Source: Paenibacillus typhae
GTDB taxonomy: Bacteria > Bacillota > Bacilli > Paenibacillales > Paenibacillaceae
Assembly (NCBI RefSeq): GCF_900099765.1
Contig: NZ_FNDX01000003.1
Location: forward strand, 124,001 to 188,000
Direction: 5' to 3'
Length of the DNA stretch: 64,000 nucleotides
Below the pieces are notes generated by a model. The model did no database searches. It had not been told where the DNA came from and saw only the letters and a program-made list of their open reading frames with translations. The position numbers were made by a program, and so were the translations under genes. This document shows, in pieces, positions 11,614-19,618 of the stretch. Positions within the stretch are counted from its first letter, which is position 1. Every line of letters begins with the position of its first letter.

Positions 11614-11642
11614 AAAAAGGCCTCCGGGGAGGCCTTTTCTCG
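11614..11642 (-). terminator. Terminator downstream of the spoIIP pair
   Basis: AAAAGGCCTCC / GGAGGCCTTTT inverted repeat, T-rich on both strands, between the unknown gene after spoIIP and lepA. Confidence 0.8.
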
Positions 11643-11676
11643 TCATAATGCAATTACGCCGTGCGCATACGGACGT

Positions 11677-12150
11677 TTATTCCGCCGAATCGAACAGGGA
11701 GACGATCCAGCGGATGCTTTTCTGGGAGGCCTGCTGGAGCAGGCCTGCCGTTTTGTCAGCCAGCACATCAATGCCAGGCTGCTGTTCTTCAGGGATCAGA
11801 ATCTGCTCAGGCGTCAACGTGCTGTAGTCCTGCACCTCCTGCTGCGGCAGACTGCCGCTGCCGGCAGGAGTCTGGACTGCTGCCGGCGGCTGGGCTGCAG
11901 GAAGTGCCGTATACGCGCCGGTCACAGGATCAACGACAACCGGCACATATACATAGGCAGGGCTGCTCTGCACAGTACCGGTTGCAGCAGCAGCGGCTTG
12001 CCCCGTCTGCTGCATTACAGCTGCTCCGTTCCAGCCGGGAGCGACCGGTGCTGTCCTCGCTGCGCCGCTGCCGCCAAACTGCATGCCAACCAATATGCCG
12101 ATACCGGCCCATAGGCCGATCACAACCAGTTTTTTGCCGAAACGGGACAT
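11677..12150 (-). CDS. Small membrane protein of unknown function next to spoIIP
   Basis: No family recognised. The 157-residue protein has an N-terminal hydrophobic segment (KLVVIGLWAGIGILVGMQFG, about 7-26). A low-complexity Ala/Pro/Gln/Val stretch follows, then a C-terminal helix-prone region (GIDVLADKTAGLLQQASQKSIRWIVSLF). AAAGGAGTGA precedes ATG 12150. The gap to spoIIP is only 17 bp and a terminator follows it, so it is very probably co-expressed with spoIIP during sporulation. A role at the septal or engulfing membrane is inference from position only. Confidence 0.7.
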   Translation of the reverse strand: MSRFGKKLVVIGLWAGIGILVGMQFGGSGAARTAPVAPGWNGAAVMQQTGQAAAAATGTVQSSPAYVYVPVVVDPVTGAYTALPAAQPPAAVQTPAGSGSLPQQEVQDYSTLTPEQILIPEEQQPGIDVLADKTAGLLQQASQKSIRWIVSLFDSAE

Positions 12151-12167
12151 CCCGGTTCACTCCTTTA

Positions 12168-13502
12168 TCAGTTCTCAGATTCTGTACTTTTTTCCGGAGC
12201 AGCCGCCTTTTCCGCATCATGGCTGTCCCAGTATACATCGGCAATCGCATCAGCCAGCACATCCGCTGTCCGCTTAAGCTCCTCGGCACTGTTGTCGATT
12301 CCGCCTACTTCTATTAATACACTGTTGGGAGAAAGAGACTGATTATACTCCCCGTTATTCCCGTTCCCGGAGGATTTACCCCAGATGCCGCGAGAGAGTC
12401 CGGGATAATTTTTTTCCAGCAGCTGATGAATGGAATTGGCAAAGGCTTCGTTCTTCTTCCAGTCCTTGTTGGCGTGGCCAAGAATGAAGTACACCTGCGC
12501 ATAGCTTTTTCCGTTAATGACGGCTGTCGTTTTGCCATGCCGCTGCGAATCACGGTGGATATCAATCAGCTCGGTCATTTCCTGGTTGGCGGCCAGAGCC
12601 GCCTTGATGGTGATCCGTGAATATTTATAGGAAAAGTTCCAGTTGTAATCAGGCACTTCTGTTGCATAATCATCCTTGGCATGAACCGTACCGATTCCGC
12701 GCTGCTCCAGTCTGTCGGTAATGTAGGAGCCTACCAGCAGCACGTTTTTGGAGGGGGATGCAGAGCTCGGATTGTCACTTTCTGCTCCCAGCAGCGGATT
12801 ATACGCTTCGCGGGGATGAGAGTGGTAGACCAGTACTCTTTTAATAGAGGTATCTCCTGCTGCACCGTTATCCCGGCCAGCTCCGCTGGTGCCTCCCTGC
12901 TCTGCGGAGTTCCCCTTATCCGGCTCTGCAGTCGGCTGAGGCTGCACTTCAGGATCATCCTCAGGCTTATCCGTATCCGGATTAACCGCTGCTCCAGGGT
13001 CCGGCTCTGCAGCTCCCGGATCCGGCTGATCCTCCGCGCCGGCCAGCTCGTCCGTCCCCGGATGATAGTCTGCAGGTGCGCCGCCTGTACCGCCCGAGCC
13101 TTCACGCAGTAGGAAGGGATCATCGGCTGCAAGTCCGGGCACTTCACGGGACAGAAGGCTCTTGGGGTTGCCGGGGTCTACACTGGTCAGCATGCGGAAC
13201 ACGAATGACGTAACTTTTGGCGTAGAGAAAGCCGACGGCTCTTCGCCTTTCGGCAGATGCGGCACCTCCATGCCCAGCAGCTCCATAAAGAACCCGCTGG
13301 ACAGGGATGCCGCCAGACCTTTCATGGAAGGAACAGGTGAAGAGTTCAGCTTCGTTCCGGCCAGTCCGCCGGCGCCAAGCAGCATGAAAAAAACAAGGGA
13401 ACCTCCGGCCAGCAGCAGCATCGTCTTCCCCAGCGACAGAACGTCCAGCAGTTTTCCCCGCAGCCTGCCGATATTCCATAGCTGAAACCATTTTCTGTTC
13501 AT
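12168..13502 (-). CDS. spoIIP: Stage II sporulation protein P (SpoIIP)
   Basis: SpoIIP is a membrane-anchored amidase/endopeptidase that, with SpoIID and SpoIIM, degrades septal peptidoglycan to start engulfment. The 444-residue protein has a transmembrane segment near 27-48 and a Pro/Glu/Asp/Gly-rich linker (about 135-215). The SpoIIP domain begins with VLVYHSHPREAYNPLLG, which carries the zinc-ligand His, followed by IDIHRDSQRH and FILGHANKDWKKNEAFA. It lies downstream of gpr with a probable gpr terminator between. GGAGGAGG is 12-13 bases before ATG 13502, a slightly long spacing. Confidence 0.93.
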   Translation of the reverse strand: MNRKWFQLWNIGRLRGKLLDVLSLGKTMLLLAGGSLVFFMLLGAGGLAGTKLNSSPVPSMKGLAASLSSGFFMELLGMEVPHLPKGEEPSAFSTPKVTSFVFRMLTSVDPGNPKSLLSREVPGLAADDPFLLREGSGGTGGAPADYHPGTDELAGAEDQPDPGAAEPDPGAAVNPDTDKPEDDPEVQPQPTAEPDKGNSAEQGGTSGAGRDNGAAGDTSIKRVLVYHSHPREAYNPLLGAESDNPSSASPSKNVLLVGSYITDRLEQRGIGTVHAKDDYATEVPDYNWNFSYKYSRITIKAALAANQEMTELIDIHRDSQRHGKTTAVINGKSYAQVYFILGHANKDWKKNEAFANSIHQLLEKNYPGLSRGIWGKSSGNGNNGEYNQSLSPNSVLIEVGGIDNSAEELKRTADVLADAIADVYWDSHDAEKAAAPEKSTESEN

Positions 13503-13602
13503 TATTGTTATGTCCTCCTCCAGCCCTCTGTAATCTCTTATACTTCAAATCTATGAGCGTGGAAGGAGTAGTAGAACCAAGGTAGAGACAAATTAATAGA
13601 GC

Positions 13603-13646
13603 AAAAAACCGCATAAGCGCTGCCGCTCGGGCTTTGCTCATACGGA
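13603..13646 (-). terminator. Probable terminator after gpr
   Basis: On the minus strand, CCGTATGAGC, a loop, then an imperfect partner ending ATGCGGTTTTTT, between gpr and spoIIP. Confidence 0.55.
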
Positions 13647-13684
13647 TAATCCGGGCTAGACATCATTTTCATATTAAAAACAGC

Positions 13685-14695
13685 TCAATGGGTGTATGCG
13701 CCGACATTTCCCGGGTCTACCGCATCATGAAGTGCAGCATTCAGGCCGCTGGCTACAATGTTAGCGATCTCTTCAATAAACTCATCAATTTCCTTGGGCG
13801 TCACAATGAGGTCGTGCCCGAGCGGTTCCAGCACCTCTTTTACCAGCTGAAGCCGTTCCTGCTCCGAAATATCGTCCAGCATCCCCATAATCTCTTTGGT
13901 GTGCGCCCTGCCGTCTCTCATCTGGCCAAAATGATTGCTCATCATCTCCAGCACGTTGTTGACAATTGTTGATGCGTAGCACACTGTAGGCACACCGATG
14001 GCAATGCATGGGACACCAAGTATTTCCTTGGTCAGCCCGCGGCGTTTGTTGCCGATACCCGAGCCTGGATGGATGCCGATATCGGCAATCTGGATTGTCG
14101 TGTTGATCCGCTCAAGCGAACGGGAGGCCAGCGCATCGATGGCGATGATCAGGTCCGGCTTCGTGCGGTCCACGATTCCCTGAACAACCTCACTGGATTC
14201 AATACCGGTTAGTCCAAGCACCCCTGGAGCAATTGCGCTGACGTTGCGGTATCCCGGAGAGACCTGGTCAGGCACAAGCTCATAAAATTGCCGGGTGATC
14301 AGCGCATTCTCCACTACCAGCGGTCCCAGCGAATCGGGAGTCACATTCCAGTTGCCCAGACCGACAATCAGCACCGAGGAATCCTTGCCGATCCCGATCC
14401 GGCTCAGAAACTGTTCAAATTCACGCGCAAACACGACTGACACCTTCTGCTGGAGCCCCGTATCCCCGCCGCGCAGCGCCGGAACCTCCAGTGTCACGTA
14501 GTTACCAAGCGCTCTTCCGATCGCCTGTGAGCCTGCAGCCGTGGCAACGCCAAGCCGTGTAACCTTGATCCCGTCCGCTTCCTCCACTTCTTCATTAACA
14601 CCGGGAATCGGTGTTTTTTGCAGACCCTGGGCAAGCTCCTTCGCCTCCACCGCCAGGTCTGTGCGTACCGAATACAGCTGAAGATCCAGTTCCAT
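13685..14695 (-). CDS. gpr: Germination protease GPR (spore protease)
   Basis: GPR is the A25-family protease that degrades small acid-soluble spore proteins during germination. It is made as a zymogen and autoprocessed. The 336-residue protein starts MELDLQLYSVRTDLAVEA; the prepeptide cleavage region and the conserved IVGLGNWNVTPDSLGP and AIDALASR blocks are present. AAGGAGG precedes ATG 14695. Only 17 bp further upstream begins the tandem repeat array, so the promoter must lie in or beyond the repeats. A forespore sigma (F/G) promoter is expected from family knowledge; I could not pick out a convincing one. Confidence 0.96.
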   Translation of the reverse strand: MELDLQLYSVRTDLAVEAKELAQGLQKTPIPGVNEEVEEADGIKVTRLGVATAAGSQAIGRALGNYVTLEVPALRGGDTGLQQKVSVVFAREFEQFLSRIGIGKDSSVLIVGLGNWNVTPDSLGPLVVENALITRQFYELVPDQVSPGYRNVSAIAPGVLGLTGIESSEVVQGIVDRTKPDLIIAIDALASRSLERINTTIQIADIGIHPGSGIGNKRRGLTKEILGVPCIAIGVPTVCYASTIVNNVLEMMSNHFGQMRDGRAHTKEIMGMLDDISEQERLQLVKEVLEPLGHDLIVTPKEIDEFIEEIANIVASGLNAALHDAVDPGNVGAYTH

Positions 14696-14712
14696 CCTGT
14701 TCAGCCTCCTTA

Positions 14713-14900
14713 AAGTTTTGTGAGCATTCGCTTCCTTTGAGTATCTTCGTACAAAACTCGCTCCGGAAGCATACGCCTAAGTTTTGTGAGCATAAGCTTC
14801 CTGGAGTTCCTTCGTACAAAACTCGCTTCGGAAGCATACGCCTAAGTTTTGTGAGCATAAGCTTCCTAGAGTTCCTTCGTACAAAACTCTTTACGGAAGA
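14713..14900. repeat. Three tandem 65-66 bp repeats between gpr and rpsT
   Basis: Units begin at 14713, 14779 and 14844, each starting AAGTTTTGTGAGCAT. Copies 2 and 3 are almost identical over their first 46 bases; copy 1 has a few changes and copy 3 decays at its end. Each unit holds two interleaved inverted repeats, AGTTTTGT...ACAAAACT and GCTTCC...GGAAG(C), arranged a-b-a'-b'. The array ends 17 bp before the gpr start. I found no credible protein in any frame. Confidence 0.9.
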
Positions 14901-15073
14901 TTATCTTGGTGTCGGTAGTGTGCGAGAGATGCGCTGTGTTTATGCAGGATGACATGGATAAATCGCACAGCCAGGCAAAGTCTGTTCCATTATCGCCGGC
15001 AAAACCAGCTGCACAGCTTTTTCATCCGGCCGGTTCCGGGGATCATCCGACGGTTTTCTCTACGCTTTTAGTG

Positions 15074-15102
15074 TTGCATTTTGCCCCCGGGCGTGCTAAG
15101 AT
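15074..15102 (+). promoter_or_regulatory. Sigma-A type promoter of rpsT
   Basis: -35 TTGCAT, 17-bp spacer, -10 TAAGAT, followed about 55 bp later by the rpsT start. Predicted from sequence only. Confidence 0.7.
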
Positions 15103-15157
15103 ATTTTAAGTTGTGAATCATTTGATGATTTCGAATGTCTTCCAGGAGGTGAATGCA

Positions 15158-15430
15158 ATGCCAAATATCAAATCCGCGGTTAAACGCGTCAAGACGATCG
15201 AGAAACGTCGTGCTCTGAACGCTTCCCAGAAATCCGCGCTTCGTACAGCTGTGAAAACTGCTGATGTAGCACTGGCTGGATCGGAAGTTGAAACTGCTCA
15301 AGCTGCTTTCCAAGCTGCTTCCAAAAAGCTGGACAAGGCCGTAACTAAAGGTCTGGTTCATAAAAATGCGGCTGCCCGCAAAAAATCCCGCTTGGCGAAG
15401 AAATTGAACGCTCTTAAGGCTCAGGCCTAA
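15158..15430 (+). CDS. rpsT: 30S ribosomal protein S20
   Basis: S20 is a primary binding protein of 16S rRNA. The 90-residue protein [20 protein letters not shown]... is Lys/Arg/Ala-rich, with the typical C-terminal [18 protein letters not shown]. The start at 15158 is set by AGGAGGT at 15144-15150; upstream in-frame ATGs lack a ribosome-binding site. It has its own promoter and terminator and is divergent from gpr. This arrangement (rpsT opposite holA and gpr) is the same as in Bacillus. Confidence 0.97.
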   Translation: MPNIKSAVKRVKTIEKRRALNASQKSALRTAVKTADVALAGSEVETAQAAFQAASKKLDKAVTKGLVHKNAAARKKSRLAKKLNALKAQA

Positions 15431-15460
15431 TTAGCGACTTTCATAATGAGCACTATAAGA

Positions 15461-15498
15461 ACCTGACCGTTATCCTGCATACGGTTAGGTTTTTTTGT
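15461..15498 (+). terminator. Terminator of rpsT
   Basis: ACCTGACCGT, a ten-base loop, ACGGTTAGGT, then seven T. Confidence 0.9.
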
Positions 15499-15509
15499 TA
15501 TATTCCCAT

Positions 15510-15556
15510 AAAAGAGCCTGCCTTATCCGCTGCTTCAGCGTAAAGGCAGGCTCTTT
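15510..15556 (-). terminator. Terminator of holA (bidirectional)
   Basis: AAGAGCCTGCC / GGCAGGCTCTT inverted repeat with T-rich ends on both strands, between convergent rpsT and holA. Confidence 0.8.
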
Positions 15557-15588
15557 GGGACGGACAGAGGCGGCGCCACCGCCGGGAG

Positions 15589-16608
15589 CTACGCTCCCAG
15601 GCGCAGCATAAACATTTCCAGACCTAGCACCTTGTCAATGGCTCCGGTCTTCATCTGGTAATCCAGATCAGCCAGGCCGCTCAGAATCTGACGCAGCCGC
15701 CGGCTGTCGAATTTGCGGGCCTGCTCTCCGGCCAGCTTCACGGCATACGGATGCACACCGATCTGCGAAGCGATCTGGGCCTGGGAGTAGCTGAGGGCTG
15801 ACAGGTCCTTCACCTGCAGGATGATCCGGAACTGCCGGGCAATCAGCGCGGCAATCTTGATCGGCTCCTCGCGCTGCTTCAGCAGCTCGTAGAGCGTACC
15901 CAGCGCCTTGTCGAGGCGCAGGTTCGCAATATCCTCCACCAGCGTGAATACATTCTGCTCCGTACCGCGGTGTACCAGGCTCTCTACCGCTGCTGCATCC
16001 ACTGTACCGCCGGCTCCGGCGAACAGGGACAGCTTGTCCATCTCTGCAGACAGGCCCTGCAGGCCGGTGCCTGCACTGGCTACCAGTGCCTCGGCAGTCC
16101 CCGGCGCTACGGCACAACCGCGGTCCTTGAATCCTTTCTCTACCCAGCGGAGCAGCTCTTCTGCTCCCAGCGGATTAAAGGCCAGCACCGTTCCGGCTGC
16201 CTTGGCCGCTTTGACGATCTTTTTGCGCTCATCCAGCTTGTCGTTATTAACCAGAAACACAATTACGCTAAAATCAGCGGGAGCCTGCATATAATCACTT
16301 AACAGCTCAACGCGGTGTTCGATCTTGGCATTATCTTTACCCGCAGTAAACAGCGAGTTATCCCTCACCAGCAGCAGCTTGCGCTCCACCATGAACGGAA
16401 CGGTCTCCGCTTCCTCCACCACCGCTTGGACAGGCGTCTCTGAAAGATCGAAGGGAATTACTGCGAAATCACGGTCCTCTTTGGCGATCAGATGATCCTC
16501 CAGGAAGGCCGCAAATTCATTCATCCGGAACTTTTCACTGCCGTAGAGCACATAGAGCGGTGAAATTTTTCCTTGTCTGATGTCCTTGGCCGCCGTTTTG
16601 GCATCCAT
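15589..16608 (-). CDS. holA: DNA polymerase III subunit delta
   Basis: The delta subunit of the clamp loader opens the beta sliding clamp. The protein has 339 residues, normal for Firmicutes HolA. It shows the N-terminal ISPLYVLYGSEKFRMNEF, the degenerate AAA+ region with VFLVNNDKLDERKKIVKAA, and the C-terminal collar domain (KIAALIARQFRIILQVKDL...HPYAVKLAGEQARKF). ATG 16608 has GGAAG upstream. In Bacillus comEC lies next to holA; here the comE genes are about 14 kb away. Confidence 0.95.
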   Translation of the reverse strand: MDAKTAAKDIRQGKISPLYVLYGSEKFRMNEFAAFLEDHLIAKEDRDFAVIPFDLSETPVQAVVEEAETVPFMVERKLLLVRDNSLFTAGKDNAKIEHRVELLSDYMQAPADFSVIVFLVNNDKLDERKKIVKAAKAAGTVLAFNPLGAEELLRWVEKGFKDRGCAVAPGTAEALVASAGTGLQGLSAEMDKLSLFAGAGGTVDAAAVESLVHRGTEQNVFTLVEDIANLRLDKALGTLYELLKQREEPIKIAALIARQFRIILQVKDLSALSYSQAQIASQIGVHPYAVKLAGEQARKFDSRRLRQILSGLADLDYQMKTGAIDKVLGLEMFMLRLGA

Positions 16609-16651
16609 CCTGCCACTTCCTTTTCCATTTCAATTCGGGTGAACCCTCAAA

Positions 16652-16692
16652 TACGTGTACGTAAACGTAAACATTTACGTAACATATACGTC
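16652..16692. promoter_or_regulatory. Cluster of ACGT motifs upstream of holA
   Basis: Five ACGT tetramers lie within 41 bp, including the inverted pair TACGTAAA...TTTACGTA. The site is 44 bp upstream of the holA start. The density suggests a protein-binding site; no known operator is recognised. Confidence 0.35.
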
Positions 16693-16907
16693 TCTTTAGT
16701 TTAACAGAAAACCCGCCCTGTAGGTTGCGCTTAATACATTTTGTACTTACTTGCTTTGTAGAAAATAATAGCAATTTTGTGAATCAGCTATGGCTGCGAC
16801 TTCGGGGAAAGCTTATACTTCAATCCATTGTTGACTGCTGACTTCTAGATTGTTACCGCCACTCTTGCAACAGCTGCAAAATTCCAGTGCCGGCATCCAG
16901 TGTGAAA

Positions 16908-17058
16908 ATGCAAAAACGGAGCAACCTCGGCAGCCAGGGCCAAAGTTGCTCCGTTTCAGCGGCGCATCTATATAAACGGCGGAAGCAAAAGGCTCTAGAA
17001 ACCCCGCTTCCGTCGGTCATACCGATGGAACTCGCAAATCGTGTAATTCCTGTCCTCT
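16908..17058 (-). ncRNA. Candidate structured RNA or 3' UTR ending in a strong terminator
   Basis: This 496-bp stretch between holA and the anti-sigma gene holds no credible gene. On the minus strand three local stems (GGAA/TTCC at 17050-17027, CGGT-ATG-ACCG at 17024-17014, CGGAAGC/GCTTCCG at 17012-16980) lead to a ten-base-pair terminator stem ACGGAGCAAC / GTTGCTCCGT (16954-16916) followed by T5. It starts within ~50 bp of the anti-sigma stop, so it may simply be that gene's structured 3' end. A weak -10 (TATGGT, complement of 17060-17065) could give an independent RNA of about 150 nt. I could not match it to a known riboswitch or sRNA class. Confidence 0.4.
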
Positions 17059-17104
17059 CACCATAGCATATTCGGGGTACCCTCAAAACGTTCCACCGAA
17101 GTAA

Positions 17105-18352
17105 TTATTTATTGGCCGGAGCCGTGCTTGCCGGTGCCGGGGTTACAGTCGCCGGACTGCCAGGTGATGCAGACGGCGCCGGAGTAGCCTGACTTGCAGG
17201 CGCTGTATATACCTCTGTAACTTCAACACCATCCTGCATTGTTATATAAGTAAATTGCAGGCTGTCCCCTGACCAGGAACCGGATACCCAGGTCCCCTCC
17301 AGCGGAAGTGAGGTTACCGCTGTCCTTTCTTCCGGCTGTCCGTCAGCCGGCAGGCTATAGATTACCAGCTGCTGGCCGGCAAGCTCGGCTGCATAACGCC
17401 CGTCGGGAGAGCTCCACGAGCCGTGAGACGATACAAGCGCCGGCAGAAGCCCCATAATACCGGCCTCTTGACTTGCCGGAGGCTGCTGCGGCTCCTTCGC
17501 TGATGTGTCAGCCGTACCGGCAGGCATATCTGCCGCACTGCTGTTGAAAATCTGGGCATCTGACGCGCTGTTGGTATTGCCGCTTCCGGCTCTGGCATTA
17601 TCCCTTGGAGCCGGCGTTGCCGCTTGTGTGCTGCGCGCAGCAGGCGTATTCCGCTTGGCGGAAGATGGCTCTGTTGCTGCAGGGGCCGCCGCACCCGATT
17701 GTGCTGTAGGCGCAGCTTCCACCGCAGACGGAGCAGCAGTATCCGCCGCCGCACCATCGCTTGCGGCATCTGCACCTTCAGAAGGCTGAATCTCCATCTG
17801 ATACAGGGATGCATCGCCTGCCTCATCTCCGGCGGCCCCGGTATCCGTATTTTCCGTTGCCATCTTGCTCATTGCTTCATTGCTTCCAGCTGTCTCAGCC
17901 GCCTGGTTCAGCGACATTTCCACATCTGCTGAAGGTAAGCGCTCCGGCATATTAAATACGGCAAACAGCAGGATAACCGCAGCAGCAACTGCGCCAATGC
18001 CTGTCCGCGTTGCCATGGAAGCTGCTCTTGAGGTTCCTTTGGCCTCTTTGCCGTGAGTACCTTTACGTGTCATCGGTACAACCTTGCTGTCTTGCTCCGG
18101 AACTTCTGCATCTGAACCCCGGATACCGGAATCGATCTGCTCAAGCTGCGGCAGGATCGAGTCAACCAGACTAAAAGGAGGCTTAACATCCGGCAGCTGC
18201 TCCAGTTGCTCGGAGAGCATGGTCAACCGGTCAAAGACTTCCGCGCAGGAAGGACAATTATCGATATGGCGGTACATCTCCACAGTCTCTTCGGGACTGA
18301 GATCATGATCCAAATAGCGGTGCATCCATTCTGTCACCTCCGTACACTTCAT
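17105..18352 (-). CDS. Zinc-binding anti-sigma factor (zf-HC2), membrane-spanning
   Basis: The N-terminus carries the ZAS anti-sigma motif H-x3-C-x2-C (HIDNCPSC, about 29-36) within a ~60-residue helical domain of the type that holds ECF sigma factors. One membrane segment follows (about 128-146, AVAAAVILLFAVF). The extracytoplasmic part is a long Ala/Ser/Thr/Pro low-complexity region, a short globular part (HGSWSSPDGRYAAELAGQQLVIY...) and an Ala/Pro tail. At 415 residues it is much longer than RsiW-like proteins because of this region. Its start overlaps the sigma gene stop by 4 bp (ATGA), so the two are translationally coupled and almost certainly a cognate pair. Confidence 0.88.
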   Translation of the reverse strand: MKCTEVTEWMHRYLDHDLSPEETVEMYRHIDNCPSCAEVFDRLTMLSEQLEQLPDVKPPFSLVDSILPQLEQIDSGIRGSDAEVPEQDSKVVPMTRKGTHGKEAKGTSRAASMATRTGIGAVAAAVILLFAVFNMPERLPSADVEMSLNQAAETAGSNEAMSKMATENTDTGAAGDEAGDASLYQMEIQPSEGADAASDGAAADTAAPSAVEAAPTAQSGAAAPAATEPSSAKRNTPAARSTQAATPAPRDNARAGSGNTNSASDAQIFNSSAADMPAGTADTSAKEPQQPPASQEAGIMGLLPALVSSHGSWSSPDGRYAAELAGQQLVIYSLPADGQPEERTAVTSLPLEGTWVSGSWSGDSLQFTYITMQDGVEVTEVYTAPASQATPAPSASPGSPATVTPAPASTAPANK

Positions 18353-18900
18353 CCTGATACACCACCTTTCTGATACTCCTGAAGTCTATTTTGCAGCTGC
18401 TGCCTGGCCCGGAACAGGTAAGATTTCACTGTGTTGAGCGGCAGGTCGAGACAGTCTGCAATCTCGTTGTAAGAAAAATCCTGCAAATATCGCAGTACAA
18501 TCACCGTCCGGTGATGCTCAGGAAGCTGGTCGATGGCCTCGCGGATATCCTCCGCCAGATAACCCGACATCACCTCACGCTCTACATTATGTTTATTATC
18601 CTGGAACACCATTTCGTGCTCGTCGATAGACACTGTAGGCTTCGTTCTCCTGAATTTGTCAATACAGATGTTGGTCACGATCCGCTGAACCCATGTTTTG
18701 AACTGGGCCTTCTCCTCATAGGAACCGATTTTGGTATACACCCTGATGAGCGCTTCCTGTGATGCATCCAGAGCATCCTGTTCATTATGCAAAATGTAGA
18801 AGGCCGTCTTATATACATGTCCTTCAATTTCCCGCAATAGGGTGATTAGAGCGTCGCGATCGCCCGCTTGAGCGGCTCTGATGAGTCCCTGCTCCACCAC
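18349..18900 (-). CDS. ECF RNA polymerase sigma factor, SigW-like
   Basis: The 183-residue protein has sigma region 2 at about 20-90 (DALDASQEALIRVYTKIGSY...FKTWVQRIVTNICIDKFRR) and region 4 at about 125-175 (LPEHHRTVIVLRYLQDFSYNEIADCLDLPLNTVKSYLFRARQQL). This is the usual ECF layout without regions 1 and 3. It most resembles the SigW/SigE envelope-stress group. The start is GTG 18900, with GAGGGGGAA about ten bases upstream. The following gene encodes its zinc anti-sigma factor. An ECF-like promoter motif lies 31 bp upstream, which suggests autoregulation. Confidence 0.92.
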   Translation of the reverse strand: MVEQGLIRAAQAGDRDALITLLREIEGHVYKTAFYILHNEQDALDASQEALIRVYTKIGSYEEKAQFKTWVQRIVTNICIDKFRRTKPTVSIDEHEMVFQDNKHNVEREVMSGYLAEDIREAIDQLPEHHRTVIVLRYLQDFSYNEIADCLDLPLNTVKSYLFRARQQLQNRLQEYQKGGVSG

Positions 18901-18930
18901 GAAGGTTCCCCCTCTCTATGCAATCTTACT

Positions 18931-18957
18931 GACGCGCAAGACTGCGAATTTGTTGCA
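18931..18957 (-). promoter_or_regulatory. Possible autoregulatory ECF promoter
   Basis: On the minus strand, a GCAAC -35-like element, 17 bases, then CGTC. This fits the general ECF pattern (AAC, 16-17 bases, CGTC/CGTA) upstream of the sigma gene. Prediction only. Confidence 0.35.
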
Positions 18958-19174
18958 AGCCTGTAATCAATATTTTAAGGATACCAAACTTTCCATAATA
19001 CGTCTTGGGCCGCCACCGGTTCCGCTCCGGCGCACGGCCATGACCGTCCATAATCCTTACTAAGCATACAAGGGAAGCGCATATTCTTCAAATACTCTTT
19101 TGCAAGAGGTTTATGACAAAAATGAAATCAAACAGGCTGCCCCGTCAGGTGTTATACCCGTAAGACAGCCTGCA

Positions 19175-19414
19175 TCACTTAAACATGATAGTAGCGCACA
19201 GCATCAGCACAGCGTAATTGTCTTTGCCATCATCGTCCACTACATACATTTCACCCTGTTCAAAAAGCTGCGGATGGTTATGATTTCTATGCAGTGCATA
19301 CAGTTTACCGGCAGTTACTCTACAGCCTCTGGCGGATGAAATAATCTGCACGTATTCCGCTTCTTCTTCATTTAAAGTCCGGTACAGCGTCCTATACTTG
19401 TCATTCCCGGGCAT
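19175..19414 (-). CDS. Small protein of unknown function (79 residues)
   Basis: No family recognised. I chose the ATG at 19414 (MPGNDKYRTLYRTLNEEEAEYV...) because GGAGGG lies eight bases before it; an earlier in-frame start lacks such a site. The product is soluble, with a charged helical start, two cysteines and a beta-prone second half (GEMYVVDDDGKDNYAVLML). It stands alone between the ECF sigma operon and eda. Confidence 0.6.
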   Translation of the reverse strand: MPGNDKYRTLYRTLNEEEAEYVQIISSARGCRVTAGKLYALHRNHNHPQLFEQGEMYVVDDDGKDNYAVLMLCATIMFK

Positions 19415-19535
19415 GACGGGTCCCTCCATCTTCAGGGGCATTCTCAGAGCATCAGCAGACTGGCAGCTGCTTTTTCTGTAAGTATTGCCCGGAAGCCGGG
19501 GAAACCATCACGATTTTCATTTAGATGTAGGAAAA

Positions 19536-19575
19536 ATAAAAAAAACTGCCTCACCGTATAAAACGGAGGGCAGTC
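19536..19575 (-). terminator. Terminator of eda
   Basis: On the minus strand, ACTGCC...CCGT, loop, ACGG...GGCAGT followed by eight T, just after the eda stop. Confidence 0.85.
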
Positions 19576-19618
19576 AATGGGTTATCCTTATATATTCACG
19601 GGTGCTGCCATCTAACCT

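Noticed and set aside
13144-13641. 165-residue open frame overlapping the spoIIP start
   Set aside because: Frame-shifted shadow of spoIIP extending into the gpr terminator.
14595-14858. 87-residue open frame across the tandem repeats
   Set aside because: Its repeats are a consequence of the DNA repeats; it overlaps the gpr start and has no ribosome-binding site.
14713-14900. CRISPR array
   Set aside because: The three units are contiguous with no variable spacers and no cas genes nearby.
16908-17058. SRP RNA, RNase P RNA, 6S RNA, c-di-GMP, fluoride or guanidine riboswitch
   Set aside because: None of the conserved sequence cores of these classes is present.
16853-17086. 77-residue open frame on the minus strand
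   Set aside because: It spans the hairpins and terminator of the candidate RNA region, with no ribosome-binding site.
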